Assembly: GCA_015680905.1 (NCBI GenBank) | Contig: CM027380.1 | Location: forward strand, 15,456,001-15,520,000 | Direction of reading: 5' to 3' | Length of the DNA stretch: 64,000 bases | Origin: Coptis chinensis | Lineage: Eukaryota > Streptophyta > Magnoliopsida > Ranunculales > Ranunculaceae | Shown: in pieces, positions 10,540 to 22,157 of the stretch | How positions within the stretch are numbered: position 1 is the first letter of the stretch | Layout: the number at the start of each line of letters is the position of its first letter | Program-made: the position numbers and the translations under genes | Notes under the pieces: generated by a model | Told to the model about the DNA's origin: nothing | Seen by the model: the letters and a program-made list of their open reading frames with translations, nothing else | Database searches by the model: none

Positions 10540-12065
10540 CATCACTCACATATAAATATCGGACGTTTTTTCATGAAGAAAGCTTTCTGGAAAAATCTCT
10601 CTTCTCCTCTTTGTTCTTAGTCAAAACACAACGTTGCCTTCGCTGATTCTTTGGAATTGAAGTGCTAGCTTTTTATAGAAAAAAATCCGTTCTATCTTGA
10701 GAGACAATTTCCATCAACCTTCAAACACAAAAATCTGTCTTAAAGATATAATATTTCTACACTAGGTTCGGATTTAGCAAAGAAATTCAAGACACTTACA
10801 AGACAAAATATTTGTATTATTTAGTGATTGGTAAAGAGTAAGTACATTTAAATTGTATATTCCTAACAAAATCAGTTAAGAATAATAGAGATATTTGAAA
10901 TGAAGCATACTGAGTAAAGTTTTGCTACTTCCTTCTTAAGTAAAAGAATATATATTGTTTTTCTTACTTTAGATTGGTTTGGGATTAAAGACTATATGGT
11001 GGTTAGTAAATTGGAAGTATCGTATAATTTTTTCAAAGTGAAAAAAATAAAACTCCATATGTTATCCTTATATATATTCTTAAATCTTAAGTTCACAATT
11101 ATTGATAAAAAAAAAAAAAAAATTAATGTAATTTGTTTGATTCGTGTTAAACTATTAATAAACGAGTTAATAATTCATTTTTATTTGATGTAATATTTGA
11201 CATAGTTTGATAGTTGTCTATAACTTTGCTCACTTTGAAATAAAGTTCATGGCACCGCCACCAGAGCAGAACACATGCTGCTAAAAACAAGTTGAACCCA
11301 ACTCCAGCCTGAGGGGCTCGGTATATTTTACAACCTTGCCTCACTTTGTAGGGATTACGTTTTGTAGAATGGAAACGAGGATGTACATTTGTCATGTATG
11401 ATGTATGATGTATGGTATTGTATGAGTGATGACGATGTGGGTATTAGTCAATGATGGTTAATTGGTTAGCATAATTTAAAATTAACAAGTAAGCTAATGA
11501 TTATTAAACTTTAATAAAAAAAAAAAAAAGTTAAATAGAAAAAAGAAAATAAATGAATAGAGGCATAATGATGGAAATGAGAGAGGGAGGAAGGTAAGGT
11601 GTCCCGTTCCCCACCCGGCAATCCAACTCCAACTGCCGCTTTCTTGTCCCCCTTTATTTCTCTTCCCTGTTTTCTTCTGTCCCCCACCCCTAGCCTCATT
11701 TTCTCCATCCCCATTAATGCCCCCCATTTCGTGCCCTTAACTTAAATGTCATCCCTATTCCGGTCTTTAATTTGGTCTATATGACCATGTATTATGTCAC
11801 GTCTTACATAATAAGAAGGTCAGTAATTCTACTTGAGTATTTGACCAAATATTATTCCATTGGTTTGGGCTACCACAAGAATATCTTCATAGATAGAAAT
11901 GGGTTTCGAGACCGTTGGATCTGATCCAACCGTCTGAAAAATCAAAACAAATATAAAAATAAATTTTGTTTTGATTTTGTACCATTGGATCACACATCCA
12001 AAGTCTCGGATATCCTCGAGGTAGACGAATTCTATTCCATTTAACAAATCCATTTGTGTTTGTAG

Positions 12066-12865
12066 TAGGGGTGGGCAATGGGCCGGGTCGGGCTAGCCCG
12101 ACCCTAAACATTTAAAAGCCCTTCAGATATTAAGGTCGGGTAAGCCCGGCCCTAAAGTCAGCATAGGATTGGATCGGGCCGGGTCACAAGTCTAAATCTC
12201 AAGCCCTGACTCTACCTTAAGCCCTATTTAAAGGCTTTAGGGCCGGGCCTATATATTTTATTTGTTTTACAAATGCCATTTTTCAGACAAAGGTTGTTTT
12301 TTTTTGTTTTTGTGTTACAAATTTCTGCTCTGTATTTCGCTTTAATGGTGTGGACGAAAACCTTTAGTTATAGACTTGATTTGGATGTGAATAAAAATAT
12401 AATTTATAAAAAATTAAGTGGGAAAATAAATTGAGAATAATAAGTTATAGACTTTGATTTGATGATCAAAGGGATAAAGTCTTATTTTTTTATTAAATTT
12501 AGTGCTTCATTGTTTTTATGGTTCTTTAGATAGATTGACAAGTTTTTGTTATATAAGACAAGTCATTGAAAATATTCTTGGGTGTAAGTGATAAATTACA
12601 AAGGACAATGTTATTTTAATTTAAAATATTTAACAAATAGTTGACAATTATAAGACGCCAGTATTTATAGTGAAAATGTGAACTATAACTAGGGTTTGGT
12701 TAAGGTTGAATTAGGGTTGGGCCATGTTTGACCTTAATTTCAAATTACCCAGAAGCACTTAGGGTTTGGTCGGCCCGCTTAAAACTCTGTGAGGGCTTTA
12801 TAAAGCTTAGGGTCGGGTCGGTCAGAAGCCGTGTTAGGGTCATTAGGGCCAAATTCCCACACCTA
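12066..12865. mobile_element. Non-autonomous hAT-type element with 8-bp target duplication
   Basis: The ends are inverted: TAGGGGTGGGCAATGGGCC at the left, and the reverse complement of the right end is TAGGTGTGGGAATTTGGCC. They are flanked by an exact 8-bp duplication GTTTGTAG at 12,058-12,065 and 12,866-12,873. An 8-bp duplication with TAGGG-type ends is the hAT signature. Both ends carry clusters of GGGTCGGGCC-like repeats; the 800-bp interior encodes no transposase. Confidence 0.9.
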
Positions 12866-12873
12866 GTTTGTAG

Positions 12874-13299
12874 TTTATGGAGTGCATAATACGGTTGGCT
12901 ATACAGGGACTATAGAACATTGGATTCAATGGATTACACTAAACATCCATTAGTTTATTATTAGGAGAGCAAAAGCTTAATAATAAATAATTGTGGATCA
13001 AAGATTATATATGTACAATGTCAACAGGGTACTTCAAATAGTAATGCAGCAACTCAAACGTTACATTGTTATATATATTAAAGTTAAACGACCCCATTTG
13101 ATATACTGTGATTGGCTGATAGGTAGGTAGATAAGACATTACAATGATACAATGATAAAACCAACGGTCAGATTTAGTTGAACAGATTACATCCAAACAT
13201 CGTATTGATCGGAGTAAGTATAAAAGCAAAGCTGTCCAATACTATTCAGACAACACCTTATTATTATTGTAGAAATAAAATTTTATTTTTCATTAAAAA
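12874..13299. other. Upstream region of the Aux/IAA gene
   Basis: AT-rich spacer between the hAT element and the putative core promoter. No gene is seen. No clear TGTCTC auxin response element was noticed. Confidence 0.5.
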
Positions 13300-13345
13300 T
13301 ATAAAATATATATATATTAATCAAGAGAGTTTCACTTCACACTTC
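13300..13345 (+). promoter_or_regulatory. Putative core promoter of the Aux/IAA gene
   Basis: A TATATATATA run at about 13,306-13,316 is followed some 30 bp later by TCACTTCACACTTCACAGC, a CT/CA-rich start-site-like sequence. The position about 440 bp before the ATG allows a 5' leader with an intron. Placement is inferred from sequence only. Confidence 0.4.
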
Positions 13346-13489
13346 ACAGCAAAGAAAGAAAAGGAAAAAAAAAAAAAAAAAAAAAGTTAGTTGGTTTGTG
13401 TACTGAAATGGAGGGACCTTAAAACTTGAATTTCTTCATCTCCTAAAACTTTCTTTCATACATTTTCTTCATCTTCTCACTTATTACAG

Positions 13490-13734
13490 GTACGTTACAA
13501 GAATCTCGAGGTTATTTGAGCTGGTTTTGTTTGGTTTCTTGGTGGGGCTTCTTTCATATCATGGTTTGGTTTAGAATTTGAAGTAATTTTGAAGTCCATG
13601 TTTGTTTAGTGTATGTATGTTGTTCTTCAGGTGAAATTTTATATGAAATTTAAAGAAAGGGTACTAACATTTTGGTTCTGATGGGTTTTATGTTTGTTCT
13701 GAATGAATTTGGTTGTTTTGATTATTGTAAGCAG
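13490..13734 (+). other. Probable 5'-leader intron of the Aux/IAA gene
   Basis: A donor GTACGT begins at 13,490 after a CT-rich leader, and an acceptor TTGTAAGCAG ends at 13,734, 21 bp before the ATG. The stretch is T-rich as in plant introns. No transcript evidence is available. Confidence 0.5.
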
Positions 13735-13755
13735 GATAATCAATTGTGAATACTG

Positions 13756-16700
13756 ATGAGTCCTCCGGAGGGACAAAGCGGTGTGTCCATAGTGGGTTCG
13801 TCGACCTCTCTTGAAAGTGTCTGTCAGAATAATGCGGGGCTGAGAGAGCGTAATTACATGGGCTTATCTGATTCTTCTTCCGCCGACAGCTCTTCTATCT
13901 CGAGCTTGTCTGAGGAGAAGAAGAGCTGTTTGAATATGAAAGCAACGGAATTGAGACTCGGGCTACCTGGTTCCCAATCACCTGAAAGGAATGCAGAGCT
14001 ATGCCTTATTAGCTCTGGGAATCTCGACGAAAAGCCCCTTTTTCCATTGCTTCCTTCAAAGGATGCTATATTCGCACCAAAGGAAAAGACTGTCACATCA
14101 TCAGGCAACAAACGAGGTTTTTCGGACGCGATGAATGGATTCTCAGATGTGAAAACCAATGCGTTCGCTGAAGGAAATTGGATGTTTCCTCCTTCTAAGT
14201 TAGAAACTGCTCAATCTGTGAACACAATGATCTCATCACGATCTTCTCTGAATTTGGGTGTTACGTCTCACAATTTGAAAGACCAGTCTGGTGTTGAATC
14301 ATCCACACTGAAAGACACTTTACCTTCAAAAGGATCGCATGAAAAGCCTCGTGGTGCTAACGAGAAGAACCAAAACCAGATGACTGTTCCTACTAACTCA
14401 AGCATTCCTCCTGCTGCTAAGTAAGTTGGATTTACACATTGTCAAAGAGAGATTTTGTTAATTGGATGTGTTCAGAAATTTTACACTCATGATCTTCCTC
14501 TTGTGGCAGGGCGCAGGTTGTTGGTTGGCCACCAATAAGATCATTTAGGAAGAACACATTGTCTACCAATTCGAAGAACAATGAGGAAGTGGATGGCAAG
14601 CCTGGTCCGGGTGCCCTGTTCGTGAAGGTTAGCATGGATGGTGCTCCTTACTTACGCAAGGTGGACCTTAAAACTTATTCTGCCTATCAGGATCTTTCTT
14701 CGGCCCTTGAGAAAATGTTCAGCTGTTTTACGATAGGTGAGCTGTTTTAGAGTATACAGAAGTTGCTAGAGTTTGCATTTATACTCCTATTATTTGTATT
14801 TATGCTGGGTTGATGCATTTGAAGGAAACACTTTTTCTAGCAAGGATTATTGCTCTTTTTGTTCCATTTCAGGTCAGTGTGGGTCCCATGGAGCTCCTGG
14901 GAGGGAAGTCCTGAGTGAGAGCAAATTGAGGGATCTTTTGCATGGATCTGAATATGTTCTTACCTATGAGGATAAGGATGGTGACTGGATGCTTGTGGGA
15001 GATGTTCCATGGGAGTAAGCTTCAAACTCCTACCTTTTGTTTCCATTTATGCTTTTTAACAATAGAAAAGATATTTTACAAAGACATTCTTATAAGCTTG
15101 TATTTTACATGTCTTACCTGTTTTTGTCAAAAAATCTATAGTCAAGATGTCATTAGAAGCAAAAAAGTGATTTAGGAAAAGTTAATGATATCATATAAGA
15201 CATTCTTATATTAGCTTGTACTTAGGAGATTACATGAGGGGTCCAATACTGCTGTTAAACATCTTGTCAAAAAATCTATAGTCAAGATGTCATTAGAAGC
15301 ATTGATAAAAGTGATTTAGGAAAAGTTAATGATATCATATAAGACATTCTTATATTAGCTTGTACTTAGGAGATTACATGAGGGGTCCAATACTGCTATT
15401 AAACATCTTGTCAAAAAATCTATAGTCAAGATGTCATTAGAAGCATTGATAAAAGCGATTCAGGAAAAGTTAATGATATCATATAAGACATTCTTATATT
15501 AGCTTGTACTTAGGAGATTACATGAGGGGTTCTATACTGCTATTAAACATCTTGTCAAAAATTCTATAGTCAAGATGTCATTAGAAGCGTTGATAAAAGC
15601 GATTCAGGAAAAGTTAATGATATCATATAAGACATTCTTATATTAGCTTGTACTTTGGAGATTACATGAGGGGTTCAATACTGCTATTAAACATCTTGTC
15701 AAAAAGATGCATCAAGACGCACACTAACGTTTGTCAAACGTGTAGTATGGACACTTTTTGGAAAGAAGGGATTATTTTAAAGTCATCCGTTATCTTGCCA
15801 TTTTGAAATGGGGAAAAAAAGAAGCGTCATTGTAGAGTCTCTGCCTTGTAGTTTGACATGTATACAACACAGGTGTCCACCATACTTGAAGAGCCCTTGT
15901 AGTATAGTCAAACACACACTTCTGTGCATGAGGTCAAAGAAGTAGTTTCAATTTGGAGAAATCCTTCACTTACAAGTGGCAACATGATCATACTGAACAA
16001 CTTAGTTGTGGTCTTTTGCACTTTGATAATCACTATTAATATAAACTTGAAACGAAAATACAAAAGTTCCAAATACTAAAAGGGAAAAGAAAGAAAAAAA
16101 ATAACTTAGAATGTAAAATAAATTGCAAATCAAATAATTAAATTGCATTCATGCTCTGATGAAAAGGGGTCTTGCGCAACTTGTCCTTGAAAAGAGATGT
16201 GGAGGGACTTTAATGATGTGTGGTGTAATTTGGTGATTCAGTTTAATTCTCCACCATAATATAGATCAGGGAAGGATGGCCAGATCTGAGAATCCAATAG
16301 AATAGGCTCAGAACAGGCATCCTGCTCTTATAAAATGGATATTGCATAGGAGGCTAACCTGATGAGCTGTGCCGAGGGATAAGAAGCAGAGGGAGAGGGA
16401 AAGCGCAGGGGGGTGTTGATAGGATCCATAGCGTAAGATTTTTTTTTTTCTTTCCGTGTGGATAATTAGTGTTAGTAGAATTAGATAGAGTTGGGGAGGG
16501 AGTTTGTCACATAATTGCTTATTCAGTTCAGTAAGTTTGAGAGGCTAACCTGATGAGCTGTGCAGAGGGATAAGAAGCAGAGGGAGAGGGAAAGCGCAGG
16601 GGGGGGATGTGTTGATAGGATCCCTAGCATAAGATTTTTTTTCTTCCCGTGTGGATAATTAGTGTTAGTAGAATCAGATAGAGTTGGGGAGGGAGTTTGT

Positions 16701-17905
16701 CACATAATTGCTTATTCAGTTCAGTAAGTTTGAGAGGCCATAATCTAGATGCAGTGATGTAGGATCCTCTTATGTCTAAGAGATTATTTTTACATCATAA
16801 ATTGGGGATAATTGAGAAGTAACGGGGAGTGAACAAATCTTAGACTCTCATAGGACAGGCTGATAAGTGATGACAGATTTATTGGAAAAATAAAATAAAA
16901 ATAAAAACCCTACTCTCACAATAGGTAGAATGTGTTTGTATGCTATTTCAGTTGTCTATCAAAAGGAACCCGAGTTTGATTTCTGTCATAACATGATGGC
17001 TTTATTGTTGGCAATCTATAACTATGAGTCTGAGCCAAGATGACCATAATTTAAGTAGCGCATGTATTCATGACTTTCCTCTAGAATTTTTTAGTTGGGT
17101 AGCACAATGGATCTACCCACCTACATGCATATAGATTACTACTGAACTGCGACAGTCTTACAATGGTGGTATCTTGTTGAGTTATTCTTCTATACTTTCT
17201 TTGTTGAAGTAAATGAAGTTTAGAATATCTTATTGCTCACCCTAATTCTCTGAATAAACTTTGTTTTTTAACTGTGGCAGAATGTTTATTGATTCCTGCA
17301 AAAGGATGAGGATCATGAAGGGCTCTGATGCCATTGGACTAGGTTCGTTTCTTTTCCATTTACTGATCATGTGGGCCAAGCATTTATATGCTTAGATGCG
17401 CATTACCTTGGTTCTAGTATCATGTCATAGCAAACTTGATAATTACATCCACTCCACCAGTTGTTGTACATATAACTAATTTAATATTTAATCATATAAA
17501 CTTCGGGCCAAAGATGGGGGGGATACATTATTATCTTATCTGATGATCTTGACTTCCGAGCAATTATATGATTTTATTGAATTGGTCGGAGAATAAATCC
17601 GCAGAAGGTCATAATTTGTGTAGTGTAGGGGCCATTATTCACACCCAAAAGTTCTACTTGGGTTTAGCAACCTGCATTTGTCCAGATTCTTTACTTTGTC
17701 TTTCACATTTTTGCAAACATGTTCACTGTTTCCTTCACGTCCATAGGGGTATAAGCCAAGTTGAAGTGTCAACCAAATGGTAAATGAATACTCTATAAGT
17801 ACAACGACAAATTTAAGTGAGAATCTCGTAGTTTTACTCCTCATGGGAGCATTTGTTTTCTTTGCAGCTCCAAGGGCCATGGAAAAATCTCGGAACAGGA
17901 ACTAG
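13756..17905 (+). CDS. IAA9: Aux/IAA auxin-response repressor, IAA8/IAA9 type (5 exons)
   Basis: Exons: 13,756-14,420, 14,510-14,736, 14,873-15,014, 17,281-17,342 and 17,868-17,905; all introns are GT-AG, and the coding length is 1,134 nt (377 aa). Domain I has the TPL-recruiting EAR motif LRLGL (residues 66-70). A Lys-Arg pair (NKRGFSD) is at 119-120. The TIR1/AFB degron [13 protein letters not shown] is at 225-237. The PB1 oligomerisation domain starts near 257 ([20 protein letters not shown]) with its basic Lys face, and ends with [19 protein letters not shown]. The tail is [12 protein letters not shown]. By family knowledge it is a nuclear protein that binds ARF factors and is destroyed when auxin docks it to SCF-TIR1. 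The long Ser-rich N-terminus and the [14 protein letters not shown] block match IAA8/IAA9. All key motifs are intact. The third intron (2.27 kb) is large and repeat-filled. Confidence 0.96.
15126..15708. repeat. 144-bp tandem array inside intron 3 of the Aux/IAA gene
   Basis: Units start with GTCAAAAAATCTATAGTCAA at 15,126, 15,266, 15,410 and 15,554, and the next unit start at 15,699 breaks off after a few bases. Spacings are 140, 144, 144 and 145 bp. Each carries AGAAGCATTGATAAAAG and GGAGATTACATGAGGGG. The first unit lacks a few bases. The units are nearly identical, so the expansion is fairly recent. Confidence 0.95.
16350..16733. repeat. 191-bp tandem duplication in intron 3 of the Aux/IAA gene
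   Basis: The stretch starting GAGGCTAACCTGATGAGCTG occurs at 16,350 and again at 16,541, and each copy runs to CAGTTCAGTAAGTTTGA. Differences are mainly in the G-run and T-run lengths. Confidence 0.93.
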
Positions 17906-19120
17906 CTAGTGTCTGGACATGGTAATTGCTTTCTGGCCGGCAGTCAAAAGGAAGACCATGTGGAAAGCATGCAAAGGTTTATATAGTCTGCAGTGAGATG
18001 GGCTGGTCAGAATGCAGACCATGGGTAGCGTCTCTCATATCAGATTTGTTAGAAGCTTGTGTTTTGATTTATCGTGAGTATGTTTTTATCATGTACTTCT
18101 AAGAACAAATATTTGGAAGTTCTTCGCAAGTTATCTTATTATTACTGTTTGGCAAGTCCTTGTTTCCTACAGGGACTCTATAGCCTGTGAAGTGTGTTGT
18201 GTTAGGTATGATGGACGTGTCTGTTTGACATATATGAGCTTAAAAAATATGTTTTCTTCTTTATTGGCAGCAATCTTTGTGGTTGTGTGATTAGGAAATT
18301 AGGCACTGTTTTATTCCCTCGTAATACTTGTGCCCTTAAAGTTTTAATCTGCAGAGAAATATGAGATAAACTAACAATGTCAGAGCTAATGCTATTGAAA
18401 TACTTTTCTAGGATGAAAATTGTAATGGGAGAAAGTGCCCTTAAAGTTTTAATCTGCAGAGAAATATGAGATAAACTAACAATGTCATAGCTAATGCTAT
18501 TGAAATACTTTTCTAGGATGAAAATTGTAATGGGAGAAAAAAAACGTTCAACTTGGTGTCTCTTCTTGTTGATTTCATTATCTTTGCTGGATTCTATTTT
18601 GTATTATGCAATATTTCCCTTTCTAAATAAAGTATTGCCGGCAAAAATGTTTGACAAATTGTTCAGCATGTATATTATTGGTGGTAGGTTGGGTCCGATG
18701 ACTGGGACATTGTCTTCGTTTTTTCGCTTCTTAATGTATCATATGCTGTTCCCTATCAATTCATTATTTCTCGCTTACACTGCTTGATTGTGCTATGCAT
18801 TTGGTGCTCCAATGTTAGAGGACAGGCAAACTAGCAGCCAACTAGTGTCAGATTGAATATGTTTGGATTTACTTTGTTGTTTTCTTTTATTTGTAACTTC
18901 TTGTTGAATCTGTTAGTGAAAATATTCTAGAGATTCCTATGAGGATAGCTGTGTGTCGTACACTCGTACTAGCGTGTTTCATCCAGAGATGCAATTCATA
19001 AAAAAGTGGAGAATCCACTTATTTTGCCCATTTTTGGAGGTCTCAAAGGGGCGTGGAATCAAGATAGAGCACTATCTATCACATTTTGATGATACATTCC
19101 GTACCTTGCTAAAAAAACCA
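17906..19120 (+). other. 3' flank of the Aux/IAA gene with a 105-bp tandem duplication
   Basis: This part holds the 3' untranslated region and spacer. A tandem duplication with 105-bp period covers 18,331-18,540 (TGCCCTTAAAGTTTTAATCT at 18,331 and 18,436). An AATAAA occurs near 18,625. A 97-codon frame at 18,494-18,787 has no recognisable domain and overlaps the duplication, so it is not called as a gene. Confidence 0.6.
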
Positions 19121-19129
19121 ATAAATTTT

Positions 19130-20448
19130 GGGTAATTTTTTAACCCCCACAGGGCACGGTTTGAAAACCCCCATTTTGTTTGAGTTTGCCCCCACTCGCT
19201 TTTGTGTCAGCCTGACGTTGGAATTTTAGCTATTGACCATTTTACCCTTATGAAATATTGCCCCCACATTAACACGTTAAACCTAGCTTTTTGAAAACCC
19301 CCCAAAGCGTTGCCATTATTATCGATTATGTGAAGAAGAAGTGGAGAATTTAAACCAATATGTTTTTCCTATTTTGGTCCGGATGATCTTCTTGAAAAGA
19401 ATGTTTTGGAACCACATGATAATGGACTAGTTGAATCAACAATGTTCAAATGGTATTTATTGTAATGAAATGATATTGGGATTTTGTTTAGCGTGGATGT
19501 TTGGCATTTGGATTCATAAGGTATAAAAGGATTGTACACAAGTCGGCTATAATCCTAGTTTAGGTCCAAACAAGCTTGGTGGCTATATATATAGCATTGG
19601 TGGAGGTTTTTTAAAATTGTGGCTGGGGTTTTGGTGGAGAAGGAAGGAGCAATGGTTGGGCAAGAAGGAACAGCAAGGTTGTTGTTGAAAACAATTTCAC
19701 CACAATGTGATTTTCGTGTATTATTTCAAAGTGTGAATCTTGGGGAAATAATTGTCAATAGGCATGCTTATTGTGTGAACTGGAAAAACTTTGTGTTAAA
19801 CATCATTTGAGATAAATTGATTGGTGATAAAAGATTGATATTGATGTATGGATGCAATCTTGTAATTGTTTTCTCATTTTAATTGTTCATTATATTATAT
19901 ACAAGTAAGAACTAGCATCATAGAATTCATCATATGTCTTTCATGAATGAATGTTAAGATGATACCACTATGTACAAGATTATTTGTTTGGTTTATTAAG
20001 AACTTTTAGAGTTCTAATAGGGATGCTTTTATCTAAATTGCAAAGTTCCTTAATCTACCATGGTTGGAGAAGAAGATGGCGTAACCCAATGCTAGAAGAA
20101 AGTAGTTCATACACGGTAAAGACGGGGTAAAAATTTAAATATATTAAAGTGACCAATGCTAGAAGAAAGTTTGTTGTTGTTCACATAGAAGGCGATAAAC
20201 GACAAAATAAAAATTTACGTGTTAGTGGTAGGGGTAAATTTTCTATATACAAGGGGTAAATAATGGCAATGTTTGGGGGTTTTCGCAAAATTAGGTTTAA
20301 TTTAATGTGGGGGCAATATTTCATAAGGGTAAAATGGTCAATAGCTAAAATACCAACGCCCTCTAAATTGACGGAGTGGGGGCAAACTCAAATGATTTTA
20401 AAATGGGGGTTTAGTCAAACCGCTTTAAATTTTAAGTCAAAATTACCC
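19130..20448. mobile_element. Non-autonomous Mutator-like (MULE) element, 9-bp target duplication
   Basis: Long inverted ends of about 190 bp: the left starts GGGTAATTTTTTAACCCCCA, the right ends ..TTAAGTCAAAATTACCC. They share blocks such as CATTTTACCCTTATGAAATA and its complement. The element is flanked by an exact 9-bp duplication ATAAATTTT at 19,121-19,129 and 20,449-20,457. Long terminal inverted repeats with 9-bp duplications are the mark of Mutator-like elements. The 1.3-kb body shows no transposase domain; the 63-codon frame at 19,619 is not convincing. Confidence 0.88.
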
Positions 20449-20691
20449 ATAAATTTTTTGGGCACGTAAGAATGTATGTTGTTGTGTTTGCTCGCTGTCA
20501 GCCTGTGTTGGAATATTAAGCTATGTGCTGTTTGACTTTGCCCCATAGCTTAACAAATTTGTTATCGATGGAAAACTCGTCGTGGGGACTTCACTGTGTT
20601 TCTATTGTTATTGTGTTTTACTCGTTATGTCGTTCATAGTGAAGATTGTTTTGTTTAGCGTAAAAAGTTTGGCATTTGCATATATAGGACA

Positions 20692-21154
20692 CAAGTATGC
20701 AAACCTTACTACGCATTGGTTTTTTTAAGTCTTGAAACCTGTCCGTCGAGATCAATAGTTAGCATGGTTTATTTGGATTCTAATTGTAAATAGTAATTGT
20801 AATTATATAGGAGAGACTCATTTATTTTATTTTTTTAAACAAAATGAGAGATAATTATGTTATTTGAGTGAGATTAGGAAGATTATTTTAAATTATCAAT
20901 AATAAAATAGAGCTTGTGTTTAATTTCAATGTGGAAAATGGGGTAATTATTTAATTTAAGTGACATTAGAGAAGTGTTTCTAAATTATTAATAAATAAAA
21001 ATAGACCTTATTCAAATTATATTAATAAAAATATGATTTATTCTAAATTTAGTGAGGGAGGTATTTCTAAATTAATTAAATAAAGAGATTTAAATTTGCC
21101 TACTCGAGAGTTAAGGAGGCTTCCGAATGACCCGGCTATCATATAGTGTAGAGA
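20692..21154 (-). mobile_element. Small non-autonomous Helitron-like element
   Basis: On the minus strand it starts TCTCTACACTATATGATAGC (then CGGG) and ends GGTTTGCATACTTG after an imperfect hairpin near 20,700-20,717. It lies between a plus-strand A (20,691) and T (21,155) without target duplication. The same two ends bound an insertion at 55,693-56,312 whose target site can be reconstructed. A 5' TC start with CCGGG nearby and a 3' hairpin are Helitron traits. The CTTG end departs from the usual CTRR. Confidence 0.68.
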
Positions 21155-21247
21155 TATAAAGACTCCATTGCAGTCCAACAATTCCTTAGCAAAACAACTC
21201 CCCAAAGTAAATAGATGTTGTTAATCAAGTGAGTAGAGCGAACTAAG

Positions 21248-21564
21248 GGTGTGTTTGTTATGATGGAAACACTATGGAAAGGAAATAAAAATAAGAATGG
21301 TCCACCTTTTCTATAGTTTTTAAGGCGTTTGTTTACCTATGGAAGAAAATGAGTTTTTCCATATGGAAACAAAATCATGGAAATGGAAAAAGTTTTGTGT
21401 CCTTTAAAATTTTGTGGAAAGGAAAGGAAATAGATTGATAGGCACTTCTACTAATATACCCATGACCCAACAATACAATTATTTATTTTCATAGTTTTTG
21501 CAAACAAATATGATTATTCCTTTATCCAGTTTTTACTTTTCTTTCACCACTTTACCAAACACAT
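21248..21564. mobile_element. MITE with GGTGTGTTTG-type ends
   Basis: The left end is GGTGTGTTTGTTATGATGG; the reverse complement of the right end is ATGTGTTTGGTAAAGTGG. ACTAAG flanks both sides (21,242-21,247 and 21,565-21,570). Length 317 bp, AT-rich, no coding potential. The superfamily is not certain. Confidence 0.6.
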
Positions 21565-21708
21565 ACTAAGAAGGGGTATATAGTCAAAAATATGATTATT
21601 TTTTTTCCATTCCATTCTATTCCATAGTGGACCACTAATTTTATTTCTAAGAGGGGGTATATAGTCAAAAATATTGTTTGTTGGTTTCTGTCTGTCATCA
21701 GTCTCTCT

Positions 21709-21757
21709 TATGACACTTTTAACAGCCTAATTTAGCAGCTCTCCATTAGACTTGCTC
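21709..21757. mobile_element. Right-end fragment of a Tourist-like MITE
   Basis: TTTAGCAGCTCTCCATTAGA followed by CTTGCTC matches the right end of the complete Tourist-like MITE at 41,149-41,582, and it is followed by TTA. No left end was found, so it is a fragment. The host sequence around it, TTAGCAAAACAACT...GAACTAAG, also occurs at 21,185-21,247, giving a diverged direct repeat. Confidence 0.55.
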
Positions 21758-22157
21758 TTATTAGCAAAACAACTATCCAAATGTAAATAGATGTTGCTAA
21801 TCAAGTGAACGGATCGAACTAAGAGGAGTATGTGGCTCAAAATGTTATTTCGTTGGTTTCTGTTGGTGACTGTCATAGTCTTCCTCTCCGCTCATTCCCC
21901 ACTGCTAAGTGTTATACTAGTTTAATTCACTGTCCAATAATCAGAATATGCAAACCAACAAACAAATGTCATTCTTACGAAAATAAAAATCAAAGGTCGA
22001 AGTTGAATTATATGGTCACCGCGCATCACTATGGTAGATTTGGATTCTGGTATTTTATATTCCAGTGTTTATTCTCAAATTATCGTCACCAAAAATATCG
22101 TGACATTTCACGAAACTTTGCACTGCACAAAACCATTTTTCCACGAAAGAGAAAACA

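Larger units (their letters stand above)
7485..12057. other. Intergenic stretch without a supported gene
   Basis: No reading frame here shows a recognisable domain or splice pattern. It holds a CACGTG box near 8,072, a purine-rich patch (8,805-8,885), the heptamer array at 9,231, the retroposon footprint at 9,623, the 21-bp array at 10,456, poly-A runs near 11,108 and 11,517, and a short TGTATGA-type repeat near 11,395-11,425. Confidence 0.6.

Noticed and set aside
11494-11727. Gly/Lys-rich minus-strand frames ending in poly-Phe
   Set aside because: Composition comes from G-rich DNA and a poly-A run; two overlapping frames of equal quality argue for chance.
18494-18787. 97-codon hydrophobic frame after the Aux/IAA gene
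   Set aside because: It begins inside the 105-bp tandem duplication, has no recognisable domain, and its Phe/Leu richness follows from T-rich DNA.
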